Positions 17,484 through 26,136 of a stretch of 64,000 nucleotides of DNA are shown here, piece by piece. A model generated the notes under the pieces. It did not search any database, had not been told where the DNA came from, and worked only from the letters and a program-made list of their open reading frames with translations. Every line of letters starts with the position of its first letter. The stretch's first letter is position 1. This stretch comes from Paraburkholderia haematera. Lineage in GTDB: Bacteria; Pseudomonadota; Gammaproteobacteria; Burkholderiales; Burkholderiaceae. The position numbers were made by a program, and so were the translations under genes. Location: assembly GCF_905220975.1 (NCBI RefSeq), contig NZ_CAJNBK010000008.1, positions 1 through 64,000 of the forward strand, in the 5' to 3' direction.

Positions 17484-18383
17484 ATGAATAATCTCAGAAG
17501 ACTGGACCTCAACCTGCTGGTGACACTCGATGTTCTGCTGTCCGAACACAATGTGACCCGTGCCGCGGAACGTTTGAACTTCTCTCAACCCTCGGTGAGC
17601 GTGCATCTTGCCAAGCTGCGCGATGTCTTTGGCGACCCCTTGTTGCTGCCGGGGCCACGAGGTATGCGGCCCACCGCAAGGGCCGAAGAATTGCGCGAAC
17701 CTTTGCGCCAGGCGCTCGATGCGCTTGAAAACGCGGTGGCGCCGGCCAGCCCGTTTAATCCGGCCGAAGCGAACCATACGTGGCGCGTGGCCGCTACCGA
17801 CTATGCCGAATCGACGATCCTGCTGCCCACGCTCGCCGGTTTGCGCGCGGCGGCGCCCGGCACCCGGCTCGCAATCGTGGAAGCTGTGCCGCCACGCATC
17901 GCGAGGCAAGCGGAACGAGGCGACATCGATCTGGCCTTTCATACCAGCGAAGGCGCGCCGCCCGAGTTGCGCGGGCGCCTGCTTTTCAAGGAACGATATG
18001 TGCTGGCAGGCCGCGCGGATCATCCGCGCCTGAAGCGGCGGCCAACGCTTGCGCAGTTCTGCAAACTGGAGCACGTGATCGTTTCGCCGGATGGCGGCGG
18101 ATTTAGCGGCGTCACAGACAACGCGCTGGCCGAGGTAGGTCTTACGCGCAGGGTTGTGCTCTCGGTTCCGCACTTCCTGTTCATGATGTCAGTTCTCGCG
18201 AACACCGACCTTGTAGCGATGCTGCCTGCGCGGCTGGTGCGTGGCAACAACGCGCTCAGGGTCGTCGAGGCGCCGGTTGAAGTGCCGGGCTACGAAATGA
18301 CGATGCTCTGGCATGAACGCTCTCATCGCGACCCAGCGCATCAATGGCTGCGGGAATGCATCGTGGACTCGGTGGCGACGTGA
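17484..18383 (+). CDS. LysR-family regulator (NodD/LinR branch)
   Basis: 299 aa. MNNLRRLDLNLLVTLDVLL is the typical start of the NodD-like LysR branch, followed by the helix-turn-helix VTRAAERLNFSQPSVSVHLA and a C-terminal effector domain. It is divergent from the quinone oxidoreductase gene, its probable target. ATG at 17484 matches the family start; an in-frame ATG at 17469 overlaps the operator dyad and is less likely. Confidence 0.85.
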   Translation: MNNLRRLDLNLLVTLDVLLSEHNVTRAAERLNFSQPSVSVHLAKLRDVFGDPLLLPGPRGMRPTARAEELREPLRQALDALENAVAPASPFNPAEANHTWRVAATDYAESTILLPTLAGLRAAAPGTRLAIVEAVPPRIARQAERGDIDLAFHTSEGAPPELRGRLLFKERYVLAGRADHPRLKRRPTLAQFCKLEHVIVSPDGGGFSGVTDNALAEVGLTRRVVLSVPHFLFMMSVLANTDLVAMLPARLVRGNNALRVVEAPVEVPGYEMTMLWHERSHRDPAHQWLRECIVDSVAT

Positions 18384-18404
18384 AAACGCGTGCTCAGCGC
18401 GTGT

Positions 18405-19409
18405 TCAAATGACGCGCCGCCCTTCAACCGGGTATCCAGGATCGGTATAACCCAGCGTCGAAGCATGACCCGGCGCAACGAGGCTATCCACCAGTTTCTC
18501 GTCGTCCGGTCCGAGCTGCAATTTCAACGCATCGACGTAGCTGTCCCACTGCGCTTCGGTACGCGGTCCGGCAATGGTGCTGCTAACGAGCCGATTCTTG
18601 AGGACCCACGCCAGCGCGAATGCAATCGAAGTCGTGCCGCGCTCCGCCGCATGCCGGGCAATCGTCTGCGCGATCCTGAGCGACTCCGGCCGCCATTCGG
18701 TCTGCTGGATTCGCTTATCGCCGCGACCTGCGCGCGAATCGGCCGGGGGCGTTCCATCTACCGCATATTTGCCGCTGAGCACTCCGCGTGCGAGCGGGCT
18801 ATACGAGACGACACCCAGACCGTAGTGATGCGCCGCGGGCAATTGTTCGACTTCCGCCGTGCGGTCGACAATGTTGTAAAGCGGCTCGCTTGCAACCGGC
18901 CGGTCGATACCGATCTGATCGGCAAGACGCGCGATTTCGGCAATGCGCCAGCCCTTGAAGTTGGATACGCCAAAGTAGCGGATCTTCCCCTGGCGGATCA
19001 GATCGGCGATGGCGCGCACGCCCTCTTCCATCGGCGCATCGGTCAACGAGCGGTGAAAGTAGAGGATGTCGATGTAGTCGGTACCAAGCCGCTTCAGGCT
19101 TGCTTCGACAGACTGGATGATCCACTTGCGCGACTGGCCTTGTTCGTTCGGACCCTGTGAGGTCGGAAAACCGAACTTCGTGGCCACGACCCAGTTGTCC
19201 CGGCGTTCCGCGATGGCCCGCCCGACGATTTCTTCCGAACGGCCCGCGTGATAGACGTCAGCCGTGTCGATGAAATTGACACCCTGCTCGTAGGCTTTGT
19301 CGATGATCCGCTGCGAGCTCGCCTCGTCAGTCTCGCCGCCGAACATCATGGCGCCGAGACACAAAGGCGAAACCTTCAGGGCGCTGCGGCCGAGATACCG
19401 ATAATCCAT
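18405..19409 (-). CDS. Aldo/keto reductase
   Basis: 334 aa NADPH-dependent aldo/keto reductase. Catalytic tetrad residues are visible in FIDTADVYHAGRSEE (Asp, Tyr), ATKFGF (Lys) and YFHRSL (His). YSPLARGVLSGKY is the family signature for the cofactor-binding half. Cytoplasmic; carbonyl substrate unknown. The start at 19409 has GGAGC upstream. It lies downstream of the carboxymuconolactone decarboxylase-like gene on the same strand (62-bp gap) and probably shares its promoter. Confidence 0.88.
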   Translation of the reverse strand: MDYRYLGRSALKVSPLCLGAMMFGGETDEASSQRIIDKAYEQGVNFIDTADVYHAGRSEEIVGRAIAERRDNWVVATKFGFPTSQGPNEQGQSRKWIIQSVEASLKRLGTDYIDILYFHRSLTDAPMEEGVRAIADLIRQGKIRYFGVSNFKGWRIAEIARLADQIGIDRPVASEPLYNIVDRTAEVEQLPAAHHYGLGVVSYSPLARGVLSGKYAVDGTPPADSRAGRGDKRIQQTEWRPESLRIAQTIARHAAERGTTSIAFALAWVLKNRLVSSTIAGPRTEAQWDSYVDALKLQLGPDDEKLVDSLVAPGHASTLGYTDPGYPVEGRRVI

Positions 19410-19471
19410 TATGTGTGCTCCGTTCAGGCTGCGCCTGAGATAAAAATGCTGAAAGACTCAAAACCGGCCGG

Positions 19472-19816
19472 TCAGGCGTCGCGGCTTTCGAACACTCGCC
19501 TCGCGATCGGCAGCGCTGTGCTGGCCGTCGGCCAGCCCGAGTAAAAAGCAAGATGAGTGATCAACTCGATCAATTCGTCACGGGACACACCGTTGTCCAG
19601 TGCCTTGCCGATGTGAAAGGGAAGTTCGTTGTTGCGGTAAAGGGCAACGAGGGTTGCGACGGTGATCAGACTACGGTCGCGCGGCGAGAGCCCCGGACGT
19701 GCCCACACGTCGCCGAACAGCACCTTATCGGTGTAGTCCGCGAGTGCGGGCGCCAAATCGCCAAATGCCTTGCGTGCAACGGTGGGTTCAGTGGGTTCGG
19801 TGGGTTCATTAGCCAT
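19472..19816 (-). CDS. Carboxymuconolactone decarboxylase-family protein
   Basis: 114 aa, the usual single-domain length. ARPGLSPRDRSLITVATLVA and the helical region with ELPFHIGKALDNG are characteristic of the AhpD/CMD fold. The Cys-x-x-Cys of AhpD is absent, so a peroxidase role is not supported; it resembles uncharacterised CMD proteins found with oxidoreductases. The N-terminus has a short (EPT)3 repeat. Start at 19816 after GGAGA. It diverges from a LysR gene. Confidence 0.85.
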   Translation of the reverse strand: MANEPTEPTEPTVARKAFGDLAPALADYTDKVLFGDVWARPGLSPRDRSLITVATLVALYRNNELPFHIGKALDNGVSRDELIELITHLAFYSGWPTASTALPIARRVFESRDA

Positions 19817-19969
19817 GAAGTCATCTCCGGGTCAGATCCAGATCACGATCTGCCGGACGGACGCCGCGCGCCCATGCCGGCTCAATCGCCTACGACGCTC
19901 AATTTACTGGCTGCGCGGGCAGGTGACTAGACGGTAGAATCGGCAAACACCTATGAGTGAAATTCATGA

Positions 19970-20887
19970 ATGGCACGCGAAAACCTGAACGATCTGCTTG
20001 CATTCCTCGCGGTCGCGCGCGAGCGCAGCTTTACCAAAGCCGCGGCAAAACTGGGCGTATCGCAGTCGGCACTGAGCCACACCATTCGCGGGCTGGAATC
20101 GAGGCTCGGCATCCGTCTGCTGACCCGGACAACGCGAAGCGTTGCGCCTACGCCTGCCGGCGAGCGACTGCTGGCCACCGTGGGACCGCGATTCGATGAG
20201 ATCGACGAAGAAATCGCCGCATTGAGCGAGCTTCGGGACAAGCCCGCCGGCACCATCCGCGTGACGACCGACGAACACGCGGCGAACTCGATCCTTCAGC
20301 CGAAGCTGACACAACTTCTGTCCGAGTATCCGGACATCAAGGTCGAGGTTATCGTCGATTTTGGCTTGACCGATATCGTCGCGCAGCAATATGACGTTGG
20401 CGTGCGTCTCGGCGATCAGGTGGCGAAAGACATGATCGCGGTACGCATTGCGCCTGACATGCGCATGGCGGTCGTCGGCGCGCCCTCCTACTTCGCGAAA
20501 CGCTCGCGGCCCAGGACACCTCAGGACCTGACCGATCACAATTGCATCAATCTTCGGCTTCCGACCCACGGTGGCCTCTATGCCTGGGAGTTCGAAAAGT
20601 CCGGTCACGAACTGAAAGTGCGCGTGGAAGGCCAGCTCGTGTTCAACGGAACAAACCAGATGCTCAACGCCGCGCTGGCCGGTTGCGGTCTTGCCTATGT
20701 TCCGGAGGATCTGGCGCGACCGTACATCGCCGACGGGCAGCTCAGGCAGGTTCTCAAAGACTGGAGCCCGACCTTTCCGGGCTACCACCTTTATTACCCG
20801 AGCCGCCGTCAATCATCACGAGCCCTGGCTGTACTGGTCGATGCGCTACGTTACCGGGCTAGCCCGTCCGCGCGAGCACATCGATAG
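19970..20887 (+). CDS. LysR-family regulator
   Basis: 305 aa. The helix-turn-helix region FLAVARERSFTKAAAKLG and SQSALSHTIRGLE is followed by RLLTRTTRSVAPTPAGERLL, typical of the AaeR/DmlR-like branch. Divergent from the CMD/aldo-keto reductase pair, its likely target. The ATG at 19970 begins the family N-terminus; an out-of-frame ATG at 19952 precedes it. It resembles the LysR protein at 21907 closely by eye. Confidence 0.87.
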   Translation: MARENLNDLLAFLAVARERSFTKAAAKLGVSQSALSHTIRGLESRLGIRLLTRTTRSVAPTPAGERLLATVGPRFDEIDEEIAALSELRDKPAGTIRVTTDEHAANSILQPKLTQLLSEYPDIKVEVIVDFGLTDIVAQQYDVGVRLGDQVAKDMIAVRIAPDMRMAVVGAPSYFAKRSRPRTPQDLTDHNCINLRLPTHGGLYAWEFEKSGHELKVRVEGQLVFNGTNQMLNAALAGCGLAYVPEDLARPYIADGQLRQVLKDWSPTFPGYHLYYPSRRQSSRALAVLVDALRYRASPSARAHR

Positions 20888-20930
20888 CACCGGGCCGATG
20901 CGAATGCCATGCGCAATTGCCTATGCGCGA

Positions 20931-21800
20931 TCACGCTGCACCAATCGCATCCAGTTCAGCGCGTACCTCATCGGTCAGGATCAAGCGTGAAGCCTGCATA
21001 TTTTCACGCAGATGCCCAGGCGACGAGGTACCCGGAATGAGCAGGATGTTAGGCGCGCGATGCAGGAGCCAGGCGAGCGCCACCTGCATCGGCGTCGCAC
21101 CGATCGCTTGCGCGACCGTGGACAGCGCTGACGACTGGATCGGCGTGAATCCGCCAAGCGGGAAGAACGGAACATAAGCGATCCCCTTCTGCGCAAGTTC
21201 ATCGACCAGCGCATCGTCTTCCCGGTGAACCAGGTTGTAATGATTCTGTACGCAGACGATCTCCGCGATACTCTGTGCCTCGGCGATCTGGGTCGCGGTC
21301 ACGTTGCTCAAACCGACATGGCGAACCAGGCCGCGCTGTTGAAGTTCGGCAAGCGCCGCGACCTGCTTTTCAATCGACCCTTCGGCAGGAGCATGCACAC
21401 TGCCCATGATCCGCATATTGACGACGTCGAGCGCGTCGACCCCAAGATTGCGCAGGTTGTCGTGAACGCCGCGCTCGATATCTTCGGGCTCGAGCGCCGG
21501 CAGCCACGAACCGTCGTTGCCGCGTACGGCACCGACTTTGGTGACGATGACGAGATCATCCGCATAAGGATGCAGTGCTTCGCGAATCAACTGGTTGGTG
21601 ATGTGGGGCCCGTAAAAGTCGCTCGTATCTATGTGATTGACACCCGACGCCACCGCTTCGCGCAGTACGGCGATCGCTGCGTCACGATCTTTCGGCGGCC
21701 CGAATACGCCGGGCCCGGCCAGTTGCATGGCGCCATAGCCCATGCGTCGCACAGGGTGGCCAGCCAGCGAAAATGTGTCCACGGGGGTGAAGTTCGACAT
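20931..21800 (-). CDS. Aldo/keto reductase
   Basis: 289 aa. Tetrad positions appear in HIDTSDFYGPHITNQ (Asp, Tyr) and VTKVG (Lys); the usual His position reads VVNMR, so the tetrad His seems replaced. LLIPGTSSPGHLREN is the C-terminal cofactor motif. The family resembles short AKRs such as YajO/PdxI-like proteins. Start at 21800 after AAGGAGAG; the upstream extension overlaps the promoter. Divergent from the LysR gene at 21907. Confidence 0.85.
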   Translation of the reverse strand: MSNFTPVDTFSLAGHPVRRMGYGAMQLAGPGVFGPPKDRDAAIAVLREAVASGVNHIDTSDFYGPHITNQLIREALHPYADDLVIVTKVGAVRGNDGSWLPALEPEDIERGVHDNLRNLGVDALDVVNMRIMGSVHAPAEGSIEKQVAALAELQQRGLVRHVGLSNVTATQIAEAQSIAEIVCVQNHYNLVHREDDALVDELAQKGIAYVPFFPLGGFTPIQSSALSTVAQAIGATPMQVALAWLLHRAPNILLIPGTSSPGHLRENMQASRLILTDEVRAELDAIGAA

Positions 21801-21881
21801 AGCGCTCTCCTTGATGTGAGGGGTTGAGCGGCAGTATGACGGGGATTGCATTGTTCGATAATCCGGCCTAGATTGCACGGG

Positions 21882-21901
21882 TTGTTAAACATTTTGAACA
21901 A
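21882..21901. promoter_or_regulatory. LysR operator candidate
   Basis: Near-perfect inverted repeat TTGTTAAA, 4-base spacer, TTGAACAA (7 of 8 positions pair), ending five bases before the LysR start. Confidence 0.4.
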
Positions 21902-21906
21902 CGGCC

Positions 21907-22800
21907 ATGGAATTCAACGATCTTGCCGCCTTCGTTTCGGTCGCTCGAGCAGGCGGCTTTCGCGACGCTGCGCGCGTCAGTGGCGTCTCCGCTTCCAGTC
22001 TAAGCATTGCCGTGCGGCGTCTCGAGTCGAAGCTCGGGTTGCGCCTGCTCAACAGAACCACGCGCAGCGTCGCCCCGACCGAGGCCGGACTGCGTTTGAT
22101 CGAAAAGCTAACGCCCTTGTTCAGCGAAATGGAAGCCGCGCTGGATGTCCTGAACAGGTTCAGGGACAAACCGAGCGGCACACTCAAACTCAACGTGCCG
22201 TCGAGCGCCGCGCGCATCGTGTTGCCGACCATCATTCCCCGGTTCCTGAAGGCCTATCCCGACATACGTGTGGAGGTGGTGGTCGAGGATGGCTTTGTCG
22301 ATGTGCTGTCAATCGGCTGCGATGCAGGCATTCGCTACGATGAGCGGCTTGAGCAGGACATGATCGCGATTCCGATCGGGCCACGTGCGCAGCGTTTTGC
22401 CACGGCCGCGGCGCCGGCGTATCTCGACACCCATGGCCGACCCGAGCATCCGCGCGACCTGCTCTTTCACGCGTGCTTACGTGGACAATTCGCCGGCGGC
22501 GCTACGCCGACCTGGTATTTCGAGCGCGACGGCGAGGTGATCCAGTTGAATCCGTCGGGACCGCTCCTCGTGAGGCCCGGTGCGGCAATCGACCTTGCAG
22601 TCAGTACAGCAGTCGCGGGCGTGGGCGTGATTCACCTTTTCGAGGATATGCTGCGCCCGCATCTCGATAGCGGCGCGCTGGAGCCGATCCTGGAGCCGTG
22701 GTGGCAGCCCTTTTCAGGGCCCTTTCTTTACTATCCGGGCCGCCGCCATTTGCCGGCACCGTTACGTGTGTTTGTGGATTTCCTGAAGGCGGGTGGTTAG
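21907..22800 (+). CDS. LysR-family regulator
   Basis: 297 aa. Helix-turn-helix (FVSVARAGGFRDAARVSGVS then ASSLSIAVRRLE) followed by RLLNRTTRSVAPTEAGLRLI and an effector domain. Divergent from the aldo/keto reductase at 20931-21800, the presumed target. Its sequence is close to the LysR at 19970, suggesting these neighbouring regulator/oxidoreductase pairs arose by module duplication. Confidence 0.87.
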   Translation: MEFNDLAAFVSVARAGGFRDAARVSGVSASSLSIAVRRLESKLGLRLLNRTTRSVAPTEAGLRLIEKLTPLFSEMEAALDVLNRFRDKPSGTLKLNVPSSAARIVLPTIIPRFLKAYPDIRVEVVVEDGFVDVLSIGCDAGIRYDERLEQDMIAIPIGPRAQRFATAAAPAYLDTHGRPEHPRDLLFHACLRGQFAGGATPTWYFERDGEVIQLNPSGPLLVRPGAAIDLAVSTAVAGVGVIHLFEDMLRPHLDSGALEPILEPWWQPFSGPFLYYPGRRHLPAPLRVFVDFLKAGG

Positions 22801-23341
22801 GCGGATACGGCGGTCGCTTGAACGGTCTGCAACGAAACTAGCGAATGAACAGGCAACGCATTCGCACGCCGGTGCCGCGCGCATTGCGTAAACATTCGAG
22901 ATCGTTTTCTGACATTCAATTATTACGATTAACAAACAAAAACATTTTATTTAGTAATAAATAACCGATTAACTCACACCGGTCCCGCTCCCGGACCGAT
23001 CGACTCACACACGAATTCAATCGCAACTTTCCGAAGTTGCAATTACGGAAATTCGGCACGTCCTTGACAAACCTTGTTGGTGTCACCTATTTTTCATCTG
23101 CCGCCAATATACGAATATCCGACTAAGGAATGCGTATCCCGAAAGAACCGGAATATCCAATCCAGATATTTAGTTATTCTACGCATACTGCATAGAGATG
23201 CAGTTCTATGCTCTTTGAAGCAGGTTGGTCTCAACCGTTGCGCGCCGAAAATGCACCATTAATATTTCGAACTCCGATACATCCTGATCGGCGGCAGCGG
23301 CCTTTGTGAAACGGTATCTGAACCCACCACCAAGGATAGAG
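22801..23341. other. AT-rich intergenic region upstream of the S10 peptidase gene
   Basis: 541 bp with visibly lower GC than its surroundings, especially 22900-22975 (poly-A/T-rich) and 23090-23230. Contains a 7-bp hairpin (GCAACTT/AAGTTGC, 23023-23040) and a promoter candidate. A 62-codon open frame at 23074-23262 has no family resemblance or ribosome site and is not called. Confidence 0.6.
23064..23093 (+). promoter_or_regulatory. Sigma-70-type promoter candidate
   Basis: A perfect -35 TTGACA (23064-23069) with TATTTT at 23088-23093 (18-bp spacer) as -10. It would give a leader of about 240 bases before the S10 peptidase start. Confidence 0.45.
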
Positions 23342-25177
23342 ATGAAACGAGACGAGCGTCTTACCGGCCATAGCCACTATCGCCATAGCAGGCTGCCGGG
23401 CATGGGAACCTTAGCGGTCGCGATCATGCTTCTCGGCGGTTGCGGCGGAGGGGACGGCGGTTCTTCCTCAGGCACGGCTGTGAGCATGAAGCAGACTGCA
23501 GCGAATCAGCAACTCACCGCACAACAAGCCGCACAATCGCAAACACCCGCAGGCAATCAAACCTATATCGACCCGGTCGCCTATTCGGGCAACGCCACGG
23601 ACGGCCTCGCGCCGGCTCAGGCCTCCGAGAAGGCCGCGGTCATGCACTACCAGTGGACGCAAGGCAGAACGCCGATCAACTACACCACGACGACCGGCCA
23701 CTTGACCGCCGCCGATTCGAGCGGCAACCCCGAAGCCACGATGTCCTACGTCGCGTACACCGTGCCGAGTACGAACGGCTCGCCGCGGCCTGTCACGTTC
23801 GTCTACAACGGCGGCCCGGGCTCCTCTTCCATCTGGCTGCGGCTCGGATCGTTCGCGCCGACGCGGGTCGCCACGCCCGATCCGGTATTCGGGAACTGGC
23901 CGAACTATCCACTCGTCGACAATAAGGAAAGCCTGATCGACACCACGGATATGGTCTTCATCGACCCGCCGGGAACCGGTCTTTCAGAGGCGATTCTGCC
24001 GAATACGAACCAGAAGTACTGGACGACCGACGCGGACGTCAACATCATGCGCGACTTCATCCAGCGCTATCTGACGGTCAATAGTCGCAGTACTTCGCCG
24101 ATCTATCTGTATGGCGAGTCGTACGGCACGCCTCGCACCGATATGCTCGCATTGGCGCTCGAATCGGCCGGCGTGCATCTGACCGGCATCGTTCTTCAGT
24201 CTGCAATCCTGAACTATTTCGCGGATGCGATCGAAGCCGTCGCCATTACCAACTCGACAAGCGCGCTGGCATTGGATACGGATACGTTGGCCGGCTATTT
24301 CCCCGGCTACGCCATGGTTGCGGCTTACTACAACCAGGTGTCGCCGGCCCCGCTCAATCAGGACCTGTATGCATACCAGGCGGGCCTGTTCGTCACGGCG
24401 GAGTACAACCGGTTCAGGCGGTATTCGCAATCGTGGGTGCTCAGTCAGCTAGGCATACCGGATGCTTTGGGCACGCCGGTGTTTCCCAACGCCAAAACGC
24501 TTCAGTCCTGGACCTTGCCATCCAGTCTGACCGTGCAGGCGCTGCAGGGCTATTTCGGCGCCAACCCGTTCTCGACAAGCCTTCTGCCCGGCACGACGAT
24601 CGGCCGGTACGACGGACGCGTGTCATTACCGAATTCGGACCCCCGTCTGCAAAACGACGGTGACCCGTCCGACATCCTGATCTCCCAGCCGTTCACCACG
24701 GCGCTGGCAACGCAGATGCCTGACTACCTGGGGTACACGGCGCCGAACGCGACCTATTTGCCGCTGAACGACAACATCATTCAGGTATGGGATTTCTCGC
24801 ATGACGGGCAGCCCTTGCCCGACACGATCCCGGATCTGCTCGGCGCGCTGACGCTTAACCCGCAACTCAAGGTGCTCGCGGAAAACGGCTTTCATGATCT
24901 GGCCACACCGTTCTTCAATACCGAGAAACAACTGGCGCGGTTGCAAACGGTGCCGGGTCTGAATCCGGACTTGCAGGTGAATTTCTTCCAGGGCGGACAT
25001 ATGATCTATCTGGATGACGTCGCCCGTCCGCTGATGAAACGGGATCTGGTGCGCTTCTATCGCGGCACGCCGCTTCCGGATGCGCTCGCGCTCTGGACGC
25101 TGCCGGCACCGTGGCGCGACGAGAGCCCCGCCAGTCAGCCGACCGCTACCGCCACGGCGCAAGCCACGGCGCCCTGA
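23342..25177 (+). CDS. Peptidase S10 (serine carboxypeptidase) family lipoprotein
   Basis: 611 aa. The N-terminus ends in the lipobox MLLGGC (Cys34), so a lipid-anchored envelope protein is expected. YNGGPGSSSIW matches the S10 oxyanion motif (NGGPG-x-SS), GESYG carries the nucleophile Ser260, VLAENGFHDLATPF the Asp region and GGHMIY the catalytic His. S10 enzymes are carboxypeptidases or acyltransferases at acidic pH. The ATG at 23342 follows AAGGA; the longer frame from 23306 lacks one. The C-terminal tail is Thr/Ala-rich. An EF-hand-like gene follows 61 bp downstream. Confidence 0.87.
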   Translation: MKRDERLTGHSHYRHSRLPGMGTLAVAIMLLGGCGGGDGGSSSGTAVSMKQTAANQQLTAQQAAQSQTPAGNQTYIDPVAYSGNATDGLAPAQASEKAAVMHYQWTQGRTPINYTTTTGHLTAADSSGNPEATMSYVAYTVPSTNGSPRPVTFVYNGGPGSSSIWLRLGSFAPTRVATPDPVFGNWPNYPLVDNKESLIDTTDMVFIDPPGTGLSEAILPNTNQKYWTTDADVNIMRDFIQRYLTVNSRSTSPIYLYGESYGTPRTDMLALALESAGVHLTGIVLQSAILNYFADAIEAVAITNSTSALALDTDTLAGYFPGYAMVAAYYNQVSPAPLNQDLYAYQAGLFVTAEYNRFRRYSQSWVLSQLGIPDALGTPVFPNAKTLQSWTLPSSLTVQALQGYFGANPFSTSLLPGTTIGRYDGRVSLPNSDPRLQNDGDPSDILISQPFTTALATQMPDYLGYTAPNATYLPLNDNIIQVWDFSHDGQPLPDTIPDLLGALTLNPQLKVLAENGFHDLATPFFNTEKQLARLQTVPGLNPDLQVNFFQGGHMIYLDDVARPLMKRDLVRFYRGTPLPDALALWTLPAPWRDESPASQPTATATAQATAP

Positions 25178-25238
25178 CTGAACTGACGCGATGTGCTTCC
25201 TTCGCGATACTCTATTCACTCAAACAATGCGAGTCATC

Positions 25239-25631
25239 ATGTCTCTTTTCGATATGTTGCGGCGTGTTTCCCCGTTGATCGTCCTCAGTTGCCTGATTGG
25301 CAGCGCGCATGCGTTACCGCCGCAAGCGGTCGCGCCGGCGACGCCGCCAAACGGGGCCAGAGGCGTCGACGGTCCGTTCTTCCCTCAAAACCGCGCGGCT
25401 CCCGTCGCGCCGTCGACCGGCACTGCCCTGCAGCAGGAAGCCCAGCAGCGGCTTGAAGCGCGGCTGGGAGCGAATACGGCTCTTAGCAATGGCGCGGCGG
25501 TCACGAAAACTCAGGCTCAGACCGCGGGGCTCGGCTATGTCGCCAAGCACTTCGATCAGATCGATACAAGCCATAAGGGAAGTGTGACCATGAGCGACGT
25601 CAGGCAGTATCTTCAGCAGCAGGGCCGCTAG
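25239..25631 (+). CDS. Small secreted protein with a degenerate EF-hand
   Basis: 130 aa. A hydrophobic signal segment (LIVLSCLIGSAHA) leads to a Pro/Ala-rich linker and a single C-terminal EF-hand-like loop, DTSHKGSVTMSD, flanked by helices (YVAKHFDQI, VRQYLQQQG). Loop positions 1, 3, 6 and 9 fit calcium binding, but position 5 is Lys and 12 is Asp rather than Glu, so affinity may be weak. Start 25239 or the in-frame ATG at 25227 are both possible. Probably co-transcribed with the S10 lipoprotein gene. Function unknown. Confidence 0.7.
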   Translation: MSLFDMLRRVSPLIVLSCLIGSAHALPPQAVAPATPPNGARGVDGPFFPQNRAAPVAPSTGTALQQEAQQRLEARLGANTALSNGAAVTKTQAQTAGLGYVAKHFDQIDTSHKGSVTMSDVRQYLQQQGR

Positions 25632-25687
25632 CGGCCGGTCATTGCTCATTGGCGAGGGCATCCCTTCCTTGCAGGACCGCCTTTGAC

Positions 25688-25720
25688 AAGCGCGAATGGC
25701 CGCTCCGGCCATTCGCGCTT
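25688..25720. terminator. Bidirectional hairpin between convergent genes
   Basis: Perfect 14-bp arms (AAGCGCGAATGGCC and its complement) with a 5-base loop, between the EF-hand gene and the minus-strand membrane protein. The T-tract is weak. Confidence 0.65.
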
Positions 25721-25728
25721 CTACCCGA

Positions 25729-26136
25729 CTACCCGGCCCCGGCGTTCCTGCCGGCCGGCAAACATTCACTCATTGCGCCACCGCGATCGCTCAGCCCCCG
25801 CACCACAACCTCGGACGATTTGCCGTCACGTCTGGCCAATTCGGCGAGGTCGAGCAAGGCGACGTATTTCGCCGAACAGTCCTGTTGGGGTTCAATCGCT
25901 CGCTGCACCGCAGGCGTGTCAGTGTTGATGACGCCCTCACCCAGCGCAATCACTACACCTGCGGCAACGATCATCGTTGCCAACGCGCCGACCTTGCATA
26001 ACGTCCGCGTGCGAATCGCGTTGAAACCCGACCGGACCACCTGCGCACTTGCCTGTGCACTTGCCTGCCCGCTCATCCACGACGGACTTCGCTGCCCGGC
26101 CTTGTCGCCGGTTCCAGTTCGCAGGTTTTCACTCAT
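25729..26136 (-). CDS. Small single-pass membrane protein, translationally coupled
   Basis: 135 aa, no recognised family. A polar N-terminus of about 45 residues (Ser/Gln/Ala repeats, SGQASAQASAQ) is followed by one transmembrane helix (VGALATMIVAAGVVIALGEG) and a soluble tail with a charged helix (YVALLDLAELARRDGK) and one Cys in each half. Its ATG overlaps the stop of the repeat-protein gene in an ATGA junction, so translation is coupled and the two proteins probably work together. Function unknown. Confidence 0.65.
   Translation of the reverse strand: MSENLRTGTGDKAGQRSPSWMSGQASAQASAQVVRSGFNAIRTRTLCKVGALATMIVAAGVVIALGEGVINTDTPAVQRAIEPQQDCSAKYVALLDLAELARRDGKSSEVVVRGLSDRGGAMSECLPAGRNAGAG

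Noticed and set aside
23074..23262. 62-codon open frame in the AT-rich gap
   Set aside because: No ribosome site, no recognisable motif, overlaps the promoter candidate.
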